From CAWINY01 sp963837635 (lineage in GTDB: Bacteria; Acidobacteriota; Terriglobia; Terriglobales; Acidobacteriaceae), in NCBI GenBank assembly GCA_963837635.1, contig CAWINY010000005.1, positions 62,001-126,000 of the forward strand: DNA of 64,000 nucleotides. Reading direction: 5' to 3'. Both the position numbers and the translations under genes were made by a program. Positions 52,794 through 62,052 of the stretch are shown piece by piece; position 1 is the first letter of the stretch, and each line of letters starts with the position of its first letter. The notes beneath the pieces are model-generated. The model saw nothing but the letters and a program-made list of their open reading frames with translations. It did no database searches and was not told the DNA's origin.

Positions 52794-54297
52794 TTCCAGC
52801 CGAAAACAATCCCGCCACTGTCGGCTTGGTGACCTTGCCCATGGCATTGCGCGGCAGTTCGTTCAGCGTAAGCAGCCGCGATGGCACTTTGTAGACGGCG
52901 AGCCGATCTTTGGCCCAAGCACGCAGCTCATCAAGGGCGAGCCACGCATTTTCTCGCAGCACGACGGCCACGGCCACGCGTTCGCCCCACTCCGCATCGG
53001 GCATGCCCACCACGGCGCATTCGGCAATTGCAGGATGCGTGCGAAGGACCTCCTCGATCTCCAAAGCCGAAACCTTGTGGCCGCCGGTCTTGATGATGTC
53101 AATACTGGTGCGTCCCAGAATGCGGTAAACGCCGTTCTCTACGACCGCCGTATCACCGGTGCGGAACCAGCCGTCGCGAAAGGCGTCGCGGGTGGCGTCC
53201 GGTCTCTGCCAATACTCTTTGAAGACGGTTGGGCCGCGAACCTCGATTTCTCCCGGGGCGTCGGGCGCGACCTCCGCGCCGGATTCATTGACCAGGCGCA
53301 CCTCCATCCCAGGTAACGGCGTGCCGACGCTGCCGGGAACCCGCGTGCCGTGAAGCGGGTTGGAGAGCGCCATGCCGATCTCGGTCATCCCATAGCGTTC
53401 GAGCAAAGTGTGGCCGCTGATTACCCGCCATCGTTCCAGGGTCGTTACCGGGAGCGCGGCAGAGCCGGACACCATCAGCCGCAGGCGCCGGCAGGCATGG
53501 CTGAGTTGGACTTGGCGCGCGGGCGAGGCATCTTCCCAGGCGGCAATGAGGCGAGCGTAGATGGTCGGAACCGCCATGAATAACGTCAAGTTGCCGCTGG
53601 CGATGCGCTCCCAAACCACGGCGGCGTCGAAGCGCGGCAGCATTTCGCAAACTGCTCCGGACCACAGCGCGCAACTGAGGACGTTGATGATGCCGTGCAC
53701 GTGATGCAGCGGCAGGCAGAGCAGAATGCGATCGTCGGCCGACCATTGCCATGCGCGCATCAGGGTGGTGATCTGTGCCGTGAGATTCTCGTGCGTGGTC
53801 ACCACGCCCTTGGGACGGCTGGTGGTGCCGCTGGTGTAGAGGATCATCGCCCGCCGCGAAGGGCTTATTACGGGCAGTGAGGTCGAGGGATTAGCAAGAG
53901 CAATTTCAACCGGGATCGTCCTCAACTCGCGGCCTTGCGCGAGGGCCGTGGCAGTTCTTTCCGCGGCAGCATCAAAGACCAGCGCTTCGGCGCCCGTGTC
54001 GTCAAGCAAATACTGGAGTTCGGGAACCGGACAGCCGAGCGGCAACGGGACAGCGATCCCTCCGGCGCGCCAGATGCCCCATTGCACGGCGACCCAGGAA
54101 AATCCTGGGGTGACGGAGAACGCAACTCGCTGTTCGCCGAGGTCGGCGCGATCCGAGAGCAGCGCCGCGGCCACTCGCGCCGAAAGATCGAGCAACTCGT
54201 CATAGGTGACACTGCGTTCGGCGGAGAGAATCGCGGTTCGTCCGCGATAGCTCTCCGCTTGCGCGAGCAGCGGTATAATTGGGCTGATAGTCGGCAT
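52777..54297 (-). CDS. acyl-CoA synthetase, ACSF3/malonyl-CoA synthetase-like
   Basis: 506 residues. AMP-forming ligase: P-loop YTSGTTSRPKGV, YGMTEIG, WFRTGDTAVVENG, GRTSIDIIKTGGHKVSALEIEE and the catalytic Lys in PRNAMGKVTK. The order resembles MatB/ACSF3 enzymes, activating malonate or methylmalonate, but short-chain fatty acids are possible. The start at 54297 (MPTISPIIPLLAQAESYRGR) is preferred over an upstream in-frame ATG at 54471. The last four residues and stop are repeat-derived. Confidence 0.88.
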   Translation of the reverse strand: MPTISPIIPLLAQAESYRGRTAILSAERSVTYDELLDLSARVAAALLSDRADLGEQRVAFSVTPGFSWVAVQWGIWRAGGIAVPLPLGCPVPELQYLLDDTGAEALVFDAAAERTATALAQGRELRTIPVEIALANPSTSLPVISPSRRAMILYTSGTTSRPKGVVTTHENLTAQITTLMRAWQWSADDRILLCLPLHHVHGIINVLSCALWSGAVCEMLPRFDAAVVWERIASGNLTLFMAVPTIYARLIAAWEDASPARQVQLSHACRRLRLMVSGSAALPVTTLERWRVISGHTLLERYGMTEIGMALSNPLHGTRVPGSVGTPLPGMEVRLVNESGAEVAPDAPGEIEVRGPTVFKEYWQRPDATRDAFRDGWFRTGDTAVVENGVYRILGRTSIDIIKTGGHKVSALEIEEVLRTHPAIAECAVVGMPDAEWGERVAVAVVLRENAWLALDELRAWAKDRLAVYKVPSRLLTLNELPRNAMGKVTKPTVAGLFSAGRTTAD

Positions 54298-54611
54298 TCG
54301 TAAAGTGAGCAGGGATCGAATCAGCGTTACGGAATTGTAGCGCCGAGGCAACGAAAGCGCGCGATGTGCCGCGACTGTTTCCCCAGCGCGTACCGTGAAC
54401 TCCTCGGGGCCGGTTGTATTGCGGAGCCGGCCGCACTCGGAATACAAACAAAAGGCTGTGATCATCGTCACACAGAGTTGTGAGTTGCTGAATTGCGCAA
54501 GTGAGTAAGTAATGTAATTCTGTTCGGCAATCTACGACCGCGCCGGCTTTGAGGGTCTTTGACGAGATGAGTGCGGCGCGTATCTTTCGCCCGGAAGATT
54601 TGGAGGTCCCG
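54298..54611. other. divergent promoter region between the synthetase and DUF1634-TauE genes
   Basis: 314 nt. A perfect CRP-type palindrome is at 54457-54472. A plausible but weak -35/-10 (TTGCTG at 54485, TAATGT at 54510, 19-nt spacer) points toward the DUF1634 gene. No gene. Confidence 0.5.
54457..54472. promoter_or_regulatory. CRP-type binding site
   Basis: TGTGATCATCGTCACA is an exact TGTGA-N6-TCACA palindrome. By base counting only ~0.06 such sites are expected by chance in 64 kb. It lies 160 nt before the synthetase start and 140 nt before the DUF1634 start. Confidence 0.55.
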
Positions 54612-55100
54612 ATGTCGAACCGGGGAGATTCGGGTGGAACGGAAATCCGACCTGCACTAGCTCGCGAGTACGCACCTGCGGATGTTCCCGTTGTCGTTAT
54701 CCCGGAGACGGCGGAGCGTCCACCGCTGGAAGAACGAATCCAGCGGGTCATCAGCTTGGCCTTGCTGGTCGGGGTGCTCTTGTCGGCCGGCATGGTGCTG
54801 TTGGGCGGTTGCCTCTACGTCGCGCGGCATGCCACGACTATTGCCAACTACAGCGAGTTTCGCGGAACCACTCTCGAGATGCACCGGTTCACCGGAGTAG
54901 TGCGAGCCGTCCTGCGCGGCTCGGGAACGGGCATTATCCAACTGGGTTTTATGCTGCTGATCGGCGTGCAAGTCGTGCGCGTGGTTTTGGCGGGAGTCTT
55001 ATTTGCCCTGCAGCGCGACCGGATCTTTATCGGGATAACCGGCGTCGTTTTTCTATTGCTGATGTTCGGAATCGTCAAAGGGACGTTCTGCTGCCGATGA
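54612..55100 (+). CDS. DUF1634-family membrane protein
   Basis: 162 residues; GGAGG at -6 selects the ATG at 54612. Three membrane segments (VISLALLVGVLLSAGMVLLGG; IIQLGFMLLIGVQVVRVVLAG; IFIGITGVVFLLLMFGIVKG) match DUF1634, which typically precedes a TauE/SafE gene, as here. Likely a partner of that exporter. An acidic N-terminal linker faces the cytoplasm. Confidence 0.85.
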   Translation: MSNRGDSGGTEIRPALAREYAPADVPVVVIPETAERPPLEERIQRVISLALLVGVLLSAGMVLLGGCLYVARHATTIANYSEFRGTTLEMHRFTGVVRAVLRGSGTGIIQLGFMLLIGVQVVRVVLAGVLFALQRDRIFIGITGVVFLLLMFGIVKGTFCCR

Positions 55101-55135
55101 ACGCACTATCCTAAAGGGCGCTGAAGCGCGCGGCC

Positions 55136-55182
55136 GAGGGTGCCCACGTCTGCGAAAGACGCGCAGATGTGGGGCGCCCTCG
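55136..55182. repeat. family C hairpin between DUF1634 and tauE
   Basis: gagggtgcccacgtctgcga and gcgcagatgtggggcgccct form an 18-bp stem with few mismatches. Here the hairpin lies inside a presumed operon. Confidence 0.8.
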
Positions 55183-55211
55183 ACGACCTTCAACCCCAAA
55201 CTGGATGGACC

Positions 55212-56048
55212 ATGACCGTTCTTGTCTTTACGCTCTATCTGCTGGGAAGCTCCGTGCTGGCCGGGATCGTGGGTGCGCTCACCGGGCTGGGGGGTGGCGT
55301 GATTCTGGTGCCGATGCTCGTCCTGCTCTTCAAGGTCGATGTGCACTACGCGATCGGAGCATCGCTGATGTCGGTGATCGCAACTTCCTCGGGCGCTACC
55401 GTGGCCTACCTGCGCGAAGGTTACACCAACCTGCGAGTGGGCATGTTCCTGCAGGTGGCCGCCGCCGCGGGTGCCCTGTTGGGTGCGGTCCTTGCTGCCC
55501 GAATTCATGGCCGCCAGTTGGCCGTGCTCTTCGGGGTCATGCTGCTTTTCTCCGCCTGGCTGTCCTTGCGGCGCAAAGAGTTGACCGCTACCGAAGGGGA
55601 CTCCGACCAATTGGCCAAGCGGCTGCGCCTGGCGGGATCGTACCCGGTCCCGGGCGGCCGGCAGGAATACCAGATCTATCACTCCAGCGGCGGCTTTGCT
55701 CTGATGCTGGGCGCGGGTACGCTCTCCGGACTGCTGGGGATCGGCTCCGGCGCGGTCAAAGTGCTTGCCATGGACCAGATGATGCGCTTGCCGTATAAAG
55801 TTTCAACCACGACCAGCAACTTCATGATCGGCATCACCGCCGCGGTCAGCGCTGCGCTCTATATCAGCATGGGTTACATCAATCCCGCCCTGACCATGCC
55901 GGTAATGCTTGGGGTTCTGGCCGGAGCCATGATCGGCGCCCGCTTGCTCATGAAGACGCGTGCCGCTTCCCTCCGCGTGGTTTTCAGCCTCGTGGTCCTG
56001 GCCTTGGGCGCGGAGATGATTTACAGCGGGTTTACCGGCAAGATCTAG
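55212..56048 (+). CDS. TauE/SafE-family anion exporter
   Basis: 278 residues with about eight membrane helices. Family signatures GALTGLGGGVILVPML near residue 20 and GLLGIGSGAVKVLAMDQMMRLPYKVSTTTSNFMIG in the second half. Members export sulfite, sulfoacetate or other organosulfonates/anions. ATG at 55212 follows a family C hairpin. It works with the upstream DUF1634 protein; substrate not deducible. Confidence 0.9.
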   Translation: MTVLVFTLYLLGSSVLAGIVGALTGLGGGVILVPMLVLLFKVDVHYAIGASLMSVIATSSGATVAYLREGYTNLRVGMFLQVAAAAGALLGAVLAARIHGRQLAVLFGVMLLFSAWLSLRRKELTATEGDSDQLAKRLRLAGSYPVPGGRQEYQIYHSSGGFALMLGAGTLSGLLGIGSGAVKVLAMDQMMRLPYKVSTTTSNFMIGITAAVSAALYISMGYINPALTMPVMLGVLAGAMIGARLLMKTRAASLRVVFSLVVLALGAEMIYSGFTGKI

Positions 56049-56422
56049 CACCGCCCCTTTTTGTTTTCATGCTGCTTCGCGCCTTAGCGCCTTCGCGTAG
56101 GAATCTTCTCCGCGCATAGGAGGTGCTTTAAACGCGAAGGCGCGAAGGAAAGAAGGGAATCTACTGTCGCTCCACAAGTCCTTCCGGATCAGCACTTCCG
56201 CGCGATATAGCTGCCGTTTATCACTGGTATAAGAAGTTTCTATTTCCCTTCCGGGTGAAGACACAGTAAATAGAGTACATTCCCGAGTTGCTCCTCAGGT
56301 GCACCCGTCCTGGTCGGCGGGCACGCATGGTTTCCTGCGGGGATGACTCGTTTCCGAAATCCTAAGGAATCTAACCGTCGGCGCGACGGCGTCGCGTGCG
56401 ACAACGATAACGATGGGGAGTC
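56049..56422. other. tauE-amt intergenic region
   Basis: 374 nt without a gene. Family B inverted repeat at 56076-56150 (cttcgcgccttagcgccttc; aaacgcgaaggcgcgaagga), 27 nt after the tauE stop. The remaining ~270 nt is the amt leader and promoter; no sigma-54 GG-N10-GC element was found. Confidence 0.6.
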
Positions 56423-57835
56423 ATGCCGATGCGCAAGTCATGGTGCAAACTTGTCTGTTTTGTGATCCTTCTTATGGTGGCGTTGCCGATTGTGGCCCAG
56501 ACGTCGCCCGCCGAGGCAGCGCGGATTGCCGCACTGGAACAGCAGGTCGCCGATGCTCGCTCGGCCGGCGATAACGCCTGGATGCTGGTCTGCTCGGCTC
56601 TGGTCCTGATGATGACCGGGCCCGGCCTCGCCCTGTTCTACGGCGGGCTGGTGCGCAAGAAGAACGTGCTGTCCACCATGATGCAAAGCTTCGCCCTGAT
56701 GGCCATCGTCACCGTGCTGTGGGGCGTCTTCGGCTACTCCTTGGCGTTCGGTTCGGGCAACAGTTTCATCGGCGGTCTGGAGCACCTGTTCCTTCATGGC
56801 GTCGGCGCCGCACCCAATGCGGCTTATGCCCCGACCATTCCCCATCAGACCTTCATGGTCTACCAGTTGATGTTTGCCATCATCACCCCGGCGCTGATTA
56901 CCGGCGCCTTCGCCGAACGCATGAAGTTCAGCGCGATGGTGGTGTTCATGGTGCTATGGACCGTGCTGGTCTATGACCCCATGGCGCACATGGTGTGGGG
57001 CAAGGGGGGTATGTTGAACGCCGCCCTGGGCGGACGTTTCCCTTGCCTGGATTTCGCCGGCGGCACGGTGGTGCACATCACCTCGGGCGTTTCGGCGCTG
57101 GTATGCGCGTGGTATCTGGGTAAGCGGATCGGCTATCCCAAGGAAATGCTGCCGCCGCACAGCGTGGTTCTGAGCTTTATCGGCGCGTGCCTGCTGTGGG
57201 TGGGCTGGTTCGGCTTCAATGCGGGCAGCGCGCTGAATGCGGGCAGCTTGGCTTCCAGCGCCTTCGTCGCGACCCACTTCGGCGCGGCGGCGGCGACGTT
57301 GTCCTGGGTAGCGGTCGAATGGCTGCGCAACGGCAAACCGAGCGCCCTGGGCGCGATCTCAGGCGCGGTGGCCGGGCTGGTGGCCATCACTCCGGCTTCG
57401 GGTTTTGTCACTCCCATGGCGGCGCTGGCGATCGGCGCCACGGCCGGCGTGGTGTGCTACTTCATGGTGGCCAAGGTCAAGGCGCTGCTCGGCTATGACG
57501 ATTCGCTGGACGCCTTCGGCGTGCACGGCGTGGGCGGCACGGTCGGGGCGATCCTGACCGGCGTCTTCGCTACGCGCGCGGTCAATCCCATGTTCCACGA
57601 CGCCAGCGGCGCGGCCACCCCGGTCGGACTGCTGGAAGGGCATGCTATCCAGGTGGCTTACCAGGCGATTGGCGTAGGATTCGCCATCGGGCTCGCGGTC
57701 GTGGGCACGCTGGTAATCCTGAAGGTCGTGGATGTGGTGATCGGGCTGCGGGTTTCGCCGGAAGAGGAGCTGGAAGGGCTCGATCTCAGCCAGCACGGCG
57801 AAGAGGGCTATGTCTGGGAAGCCAATACGGTGTAG
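56423..57835 (+). CDS. amt: ammonium transporter
   Basis: 470 residues. Signal-like N-terminus (MPMRKSWCKLVCFVILLMVALPIVAQ) and a short coil precede eleven membrane helices. Amt signatures: GLALFYGGLVRKKNVLSTMMQ, DFAGGTVVHITSGVSALVCA, and DAFGVHGVGGTVGAILTG with the pore His residues. It imports ammonium when nitrogen is short. GGGGAG precedes the ATG. glnB follows, so PII control of the channel is expected. Confidence 0.96.
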   Translation: MPMRKSWCKLVCFVILLMVALPIVAQTSPAEAARIAALEQQVADARSAGDNAWMLVCSALVLMMTGPGLALFYGGLVRKKNVLSTMMQSFALMAIVTVLWGVFGYSLAFGSGNSFIGGLEHLFLHGVGAAPNAAYAPTIPHQTFMVYQLMFAIITPALITGAFAERMKFSAMVVFMVLWTVLVYDPMAHMVWGKGGMLNAALGGRFPCLDFAGGTVVHITSGVSALVCAWYLGKRIGYPKEMLPPHSVVLSFIGACLLWVGWFGFNAGSALNAGSLASSAFVATHFGAAAATLSWVAVEWLRNGKPSALGAISGAVAGLVAITPASGFVTPMAALAIGATAGVVCYFMVAKVKALLGYDDSLDAFGVHGVGGTVGAILTGVFATRAVNPMFHDASGAATPVGLLEGHAIQVAYQAIGVGFAIGLAVVGTLVILKVVDVVIGLRVSPEEELEGLDLSQHGEEGYVWEANTV

Positions 57836-57977
57836 TGTGGAGAGCGCAGTTTGCGAGTAGGTTTACTGCGGGCCGGCTTCCGGTCCGCTGAGAGACTTGA
57901 GACGGGTCTCCGACCCGTCTCAGTCAGCCTGCCGCTGCTGTCAGCAAGAACAGAACACCACGAGCCGAGAGCGATCC

Positions 57978-58316
57978 ATGACAAAACTTGAAGCCATCAT
58001 TCAACCCTCGAAACTGGACGAAGTGAAGGAAGCCCTGCGCGGTATCGGGGTAGACGGCATGACCGTCGTCGACGTGCGCGGCCATGGCCGCCAGAAGGGC
58101 CATACCGAGTTTTACCGGGGCCGCGAGTACACCGTGGACCTGCTGCCCAAGGTCAAACTGGAAATGGTGCTTCCTGATCGTGTCGCCCAACAGGCGGTCG
58201 ACGCCATTCTCAAAACCGCCAAGACGGGAAAGATCGGCGACGGCAAGATCTTCCTGACCCGCGTCGATGAGGCGATCCGTATCCGCAACGACGAGCGCGG
58301 CGAAAACGCGTTATAA
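57978..58316 (+). CDS. glnB: nitrogen regulatory protein PII
   Basis: 112 residues. Signature GRQKGHTEFYRGREY with Tyr51 in the T-loop, and the C-terminal TGKIGDGKIFLTRVDEAIRIR. It senses 2-oxoglutarate and ATP/ADP and gates Amt. The first residues MTKLEAIIQPSKLDEVK are GlnB/GlnK-like. The upstream gap from amt is 142 nt, so co-transcription is likely. Tyr51 leaves uridylylation possible. Confidence 0.96.
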   Translation: MTKLEAIIQPSKLDEVKEALRGIGVDGMTVVDVRGHGRQKGHTEFYRGREYTVDLLPKVKLEMVLPDRVAQQAVDAILKTAKTGKIGDGKIFLTRVDEAIRIRNDERGENAL

Positions 58317-58319
58317 GCA

Positions 58320-58349
58320 CCGCGGCGGGGAGAGTACTCCCCGCTGCGG
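58320..58349 (+). terminator. terminator-like hairpin after glnB
   Basis: ccgcggcgggga pairs with tccccgctgcgg (one mismatch) around gagtac, starting 3 nt after the stop codon. No T-run follows. Confidence 0.5.
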
Positions 58350-58452
58350 CTCCCTGCAAAAAACTCTGCCAAACTGGTGTCCGCATGAATGTCGCACCTT
58401 CGTTGTGCGAATTACCAGATGTCATGCTGAGCACAGGCGAACCCTTTCAAAT

Positions 58453-58548
58453 TTTGTCATTCCGAGCGAAGCGAGGAATCTGCATTTCTGCTGACTTGGG
58501 TGTAACTACGGATTCCTCGCGCCAGCCCCGGGCGCTCGGAATGACAAA
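58453..58548. repeat. family J inverted repeat (GTCATTCCGAGCG)
   Basis: ttttgtcattccgagcgaag on the left and gggcgctcggaatgacaaat on the right, with an inner gaggaatc/gattcctc pair. It lies between glnB and the next minus-strand gene. Confidence 0.8.
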
Positions 58549-58600
58549 TCCATAATTTGCGGGGATAGAACAACCGAGGGATGTCCGCGCGTTAGGAGCG

Positions 58601-59143
58601 TTACTTCTCGCGGCGGAAGATCAGCACATTGCACCGCACCGGCTGGGGTTGTTTCTTCCCGCCCGCGTGCACCGTCAGCCTCGGGAGCAACTCCTCTGTC
58701 CACTTGTCCTTTTCGCGGGAGTCGAGAATGCGCAAGACGCCCAAGGCAACGGCAGTGACGGCCCAAAAAGTAAGCTGGAGGTCGATGAGCGCCATGCCGA
58801 GACGCCCGAACAGCAGCACCTGCGTCGCCTGGTAGGCTCTTAAAGAGGCGAACGGGAGATGATTCGCGGCAGACGTGGTCCCCAGCAGCGCCAGGACGAA
58901 AGCTGCGGAGAAGATCGCGGCCCATCGCTGCGCGGTCCGAATTTTAAGCGTGACAAGGTGGCGTGCTGAGATCAATGAAAAGAACCTGAGCCTGGAAGTA
59001 AGCGGGACAGAGGAAGGATAAGGTTCCTGGAAGGGCCATGTCAAGGTACTAATACTCGGTCTTCGAGCCGGGGACCACTCCACAAGCGCAGCATCTGGGG
59101 CATTGCAGACTGGAACCCGCACCGCGCGGCCACGAGCTCTCAT
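58601..59143 (-). CDS. hypothetical membrane protein, start uncertain
   Basis: Up to 180 residues. Two membrane segments (RWAAIFSAAFVLALLGTTSAANHLPF; ALIDLQLTFWAVTAVALGVLRIL) are followed by a basic tail. The ATG at 59143 leaves only 11 nt to the divergent flavoprotein start, so the true start is probably a TTG further in. No family recognised; could be spurious. Confidence 0.4.
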   Translation of the reverse strand: MRARGRAVRVPVCNAPDAALVEWSPARRPSISTLTWPFQEPYPSSVPLTSRLRFFSLISARHLVTLKIRTAQRWAAIFSAAFVLALLGTTSAANHLPFASLRAYQATQVLLFGRLGMALIDLQLTFWAVTAVALGVLRILDSREKDKWTEELLPRLTVHAGGKKQPQPVRCNVLIFRREK

Positions 59144-59154
59144 CCAAAACTCCG

Positions 59155-60147
59155 ATGAGCGACCGAAATCATTGCGACGTGCTGGTCGTGGGCGCCGGTC
59201 CCACCGGGTTGGCCTGCGGCATCGACGCCAAACGAGCCGGCTTCCGTGTGATCAACGTGGACAAGGGCTGTCTGGTGAACTCTCTTTTTCATTACCCGGC
59301 CAACATGACCTTCTTTACTACGCCGGAGCTGCTGGAGATCGGCGACATCCCCTTTCCCAGTCCCAACCCCAAGCCCACTCGCCAGGAGGCGCTGGAGTAC
59401 TATCGCGCGGTCGCTACCCACTACGAGATGGACGTGCGGCAATATCGGACCGTGGATTGCATTACCGGCCAGGATGGTGACTTCCACGTGCACCTCCGCG
59501 ATCGCTTCGGCCGGAACGATGAGCTGGTAGCCCGTAAGCTCATCCTCTCCATGGGGTATTACGATTTGCCGAACCTCATGGACGTTCCCGGCGAGGACCT
59601 GCCCAAGGTCTCTCACTACTATCGCGAACCGCACCCGTATTGGGATTGCGATGTGGCGGTGGTCGGCGGCAAGAATTCCGCCGCCATTGCCGCCCTCGAA
59701 CTCTGGCGCCATGGGGCGCGCGTGACCCTCGTTCATCGTGGGCCGGAGCTGCACCGCCACGTGAAGTATTGGATCAAACCGGATATCGAAAACCGGATCA
59801 AAGCGGGGCAGGTTGCCGCCTACTTCAACTCCCACGTCAGCGCGATCACGCCTGACGAAGTTCTGCTCTCAACGCCCACCGGCGAACTCCGCCTGAAGAA
59901 CGACTTTGTCTTCACCATGACCGGCTATCACCCGGATTTTTCCTTCCTCAGTAGCGTGGGAGTGCAGATTACAAGCGACCACTGCAAGCCCGTCTGCAAT
60001 CCGGAGACGCTTGAGAGCAATGTGCCGGGGATTTATCTTGCGGGAGTGATCGTCGCCGGCTCGCGCACCAACGAGATCTTCATCGAGAACGGCCGCTTCC
60101 ACGGGCGGCAGATTGCCAAGGACTTAGAGCGGAAGTTGGGCGGGTAA
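59155..60147 (+). CDS. YpdA-type FAD-dependent (bacillithiol-disulfide-like) reductase
   Basis: 330 residues. Two Rossmann motifs: GAGPTG at 13-18 (FAD) and GGKNSA near 174 (NADPH). Signatures MTGYHPDFSFLSSVG and NEIFIENGRFHG identify the YpdA/BdrA family. Family members reduce bacillithiol disulfide with a conserved Cys in the GGGPCG loop; here that position is Thr17, with Cys21 four residues on. Acidobacteria are reported bacillithiol producers, so the role fits but the chemistry may differ. Confidence 0.85.
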   Translation: MSDRNHCDVLVVGAGPTGLACGIDAKRAGFRVINVDKGCLVNSLFHYPANMTFFTTPELLEIGDIPFPSPNPKPTRQEALEYYRAVATHYEMDVRQYRTVDCITGQDGDFHVHLRDRFGRNDELVARKLILSMGYYDLPNLMDVPGEDLPKVSHYYREPHPYWDCDVAVVGGKNSAAIAALELWRHGARVTLVHRGPELHRHVKYWIKPDIENRIKAGQVAAYFNSHVSAITPDEVLLSTPTGELRLKNDFVFTMTGYHPDFSFLSSVGVQITSDHCKPVCNPETLESNVPGIYLAGVIVAGSRTNEIFIENGRFHGRQIAKDLERKLGG

Positions 60148-60151
60148 TGAA

Positions 60152-60338
60152 GCAAGAACAACAACGGATCAAAACGGATTGAGACGGATCGAAAAAGGGA
60201 GAGACGCGAAAGATTACGAGGGTGCCCCATATCTGCCCGGTTTTGGCAGATGTGGGTCTGTTCGCTATTTTGCGTTCCTGCTGTCGGTTTTCTTCTGCAT
60301 CCGTTTGAATCCGTCTTAATCCGCTGTTGATTGTTCTT
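60152..60338. repeat. family A hairpin with nested family C hairpin
   Basis: Outer arms acaacggatcaaaacggatt and gaatccgtcttaatccgctg. The inner family C copy (gggtgccccatatctgcccg; ggcagatgtgggt) is at 60219-60258. Both ends lie at stop codons: 4 nt from the YpdA stop and touching the argD stop. Confidence 0.8.
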
Positions 60339-61554
60339 ATGCGGTGGCCGCGGCCGACTTCTGCTGGCTCATGATCTTGCCCAGGATGCGCATGGCGCGG
60401 TCCACGTGTTTTTCGTCGAGCAGGAACGGCGGCAGAACGCGGAGCACCGTCTCCTGGGTGATGTTAATCAGCAAGCCATCTTTCATGGCCGCTTGCAGGA
60501 TCGGCTTGCCCGGTATAGTCAGTTGCAGGGCCTGAATCATGCCACGACCGCGGGCCTCGACGGCGAGGCCGGGGAACTTCCGCATGAGCTGTTCAAACTG
60601 GCTGTGCAGATAGGCGCCTACGCGCTGCACACGTTCAAGCAGGCCCTCGTCTTCGATGATGCTCAGGTACTCGAGCGCGGTGCGGCAGGTCAACGGTCCG
60701 CCGCCAAAGGTCGTGCCGTGCTTGCCGGGGCCGATGGCTGCAGCCAATTTCTGGTTGGCGATCAGGGCGCCCAAGGGCAATCCGGCGGCGAGCGGCTTGG
60801 CGATGGTAACGATGTCCGGCGTTACTCCCGTCTGCTGGAAGGTAAAGATCGATCCCGTGCGTCCCATGCCGCATTGGATCTCGTCGAAGATCAGCGCCGC
60901 GTTGTGGTGGTCGGCGAGCGCGCGGGCTTCGCGCAGATATTCGGGCGAGGCTTCGTGGATGCCGCCCTCGCCTTGGATGGGCTCCATGATAATGGCGCAG
61001 GTCTCATCGCTGACTGCCTGCCTCAAGGCGTCGAGATCATTAAGCTGCACGAACGTAACACCCGGGAGCAGCGGTTCGAAATCGTGCCGGTACTTGGGCT
61101 GGCCGGTCAGCGAGAGTGCTCCGAAGGTCCGTCCGTGAAAGGAGTTATCCACCGCGACCAGCCTGCATTTCTGCTCGCCTCCGGCGGCGTGGCCGTGAGC
61201 GCGAGCCAGCTTGAGCGCCCCCTCGACGGCTTCGGTGCCGGAATTGGCGAAGAAGGCGCGAGACAGGCCCGAAAGCTTGACCAGCTTTTCCGCCAGCAGG
61301 CCCTGGTACTCGTGGTAGTAAAGGTTCGAGAAATGGATCCCCTTCGTCACCTGCTGGCGGATCGTGCGCACGATGCGGGGATGGGCGTGGCCCAGGGCAT
61401 TGACGCCCAAGCCGCCAATCATGTCGAGGTAGCGGTTGCCCTCCACGTCATAGACCCACACTCCCTTGCCCCGCGCCAACGCCAGCGGGTTGCGGTCATA
61501 GGTGTTCAGCAGGTACTGGGCTTCGCGTTGGACGATCTCTTCATACTGGCTCAT
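60337..61554 (-). CDS. argD: acetylornithine aminotransferase
   Basis: Class III PLP aminotransferase of arginine synthesis, 405 residues. NSGTEAVEGALKLAR (phosphate-binding loop), LIFDEIQCGMGRTG, and the Schiff-base Lys in IVTIAKPLAAGLPLGA are intact. Similar to ornithine, acetylornithine and 4-aminobutyrate enzymes; the short N-terminus and FANSGTEAVEGA favour ArgD. No other arg gene is adjacent. Confidence 0.88.
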   Translation of the reverse strand: MSQYEEIVQREAQYLLNTYDRNPLALARGKGVWVYDVEGNRYLDMIGGLGVNALGHAHPRIVRTIRQQVTKGIHFSNLYYHEYQGLLAEKLVKLSGLSRAFFANSGTEAVEGALKLARAHGHAAGGEQKCRLVAVDNSFHGRTFGALSLTGQPKYRHDFEPLLPGVTFVQLNDLDALRQAVSDETCAIIMEPIQGEGGIHEASPEYLREARALADHHNAALIFDEIQCGMGRTGSIFTFQQTGVTPDIVTIAKPLAAGLPLGALIANQKLAAAIGPGKHGTTFGGGPLTCRTALEYLSIIEDEGLLERVQRVGAYLHSQFEQLMRKFPGLAVEARGRGMIQALQLTIPGKPILQAAMKDGLLINITQETVLRVLPPFLLDEKHVDRAMRILGKIMSQQKSAAATA

Positions 61555-61602
61555 GAATGCTCCAAAGTGTTACGGGAATTTATCAGTTTAACTCAGCTTC
61601 GT

Positions 61603-61732
61603 CGTTCTCCGTTTTCCGTTCCCCGTTCCCCGTTCTCAAATTTCTACAGCTCTATCAGATCAAGGATCCAGCTAGGCTGTACAACCCAGAACGGACAAAC
61701 GGGAAACGGAGAACGGAGAACGGAAAACGGAA
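61603..61732. repeat. family I inverted repeat (CGTTTTCCGTTCCCCG)
   Basis: gttctccgttttccgttccc on the left and aacggagaacggagaacgga on the right. The rest of 61555-62052 holds no gene. Confidence 0.75.
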
Positions 61733-62052
61733 ATTTGAGCCAGCGCCATCTACAGTCGAGGCAGGGGAATTGTTATTTGAATTGGAAGAGTGCTTCTCTT
61801 TAATGGCATACTAAAATCCAAATCTGCATCCCAAAATTCATAGTTTTGAGGCTGCGTCGTAGCTATGGTTGTCTAAGCCTCACGTTCCAAACGGATTTTT
61901 CCGGCGGGTTTGGCAGGAGGGTGGCCCACGAGTTGCTCTCGTTCAGGGTCTGGACAGGGAAGTGATGAGGCGAAGGTGTGTTCTGCCTCTCCCCGACGCC
62001 CAGCCTTAGGTCCCGAACAATCGCAAGTGTTTCGCGGGGTGGTACGCGGCGG

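Noticed and set aside
56230..56422. Possible sigma-54 promoter for amt
   Set aside because: No GG-N10-GC (-24/-12) element could be found.
60331..61803. 490-codon frame antisense to argD
   Set aside because: argD is complete and conserved; the frame also reads through a family I repeat.
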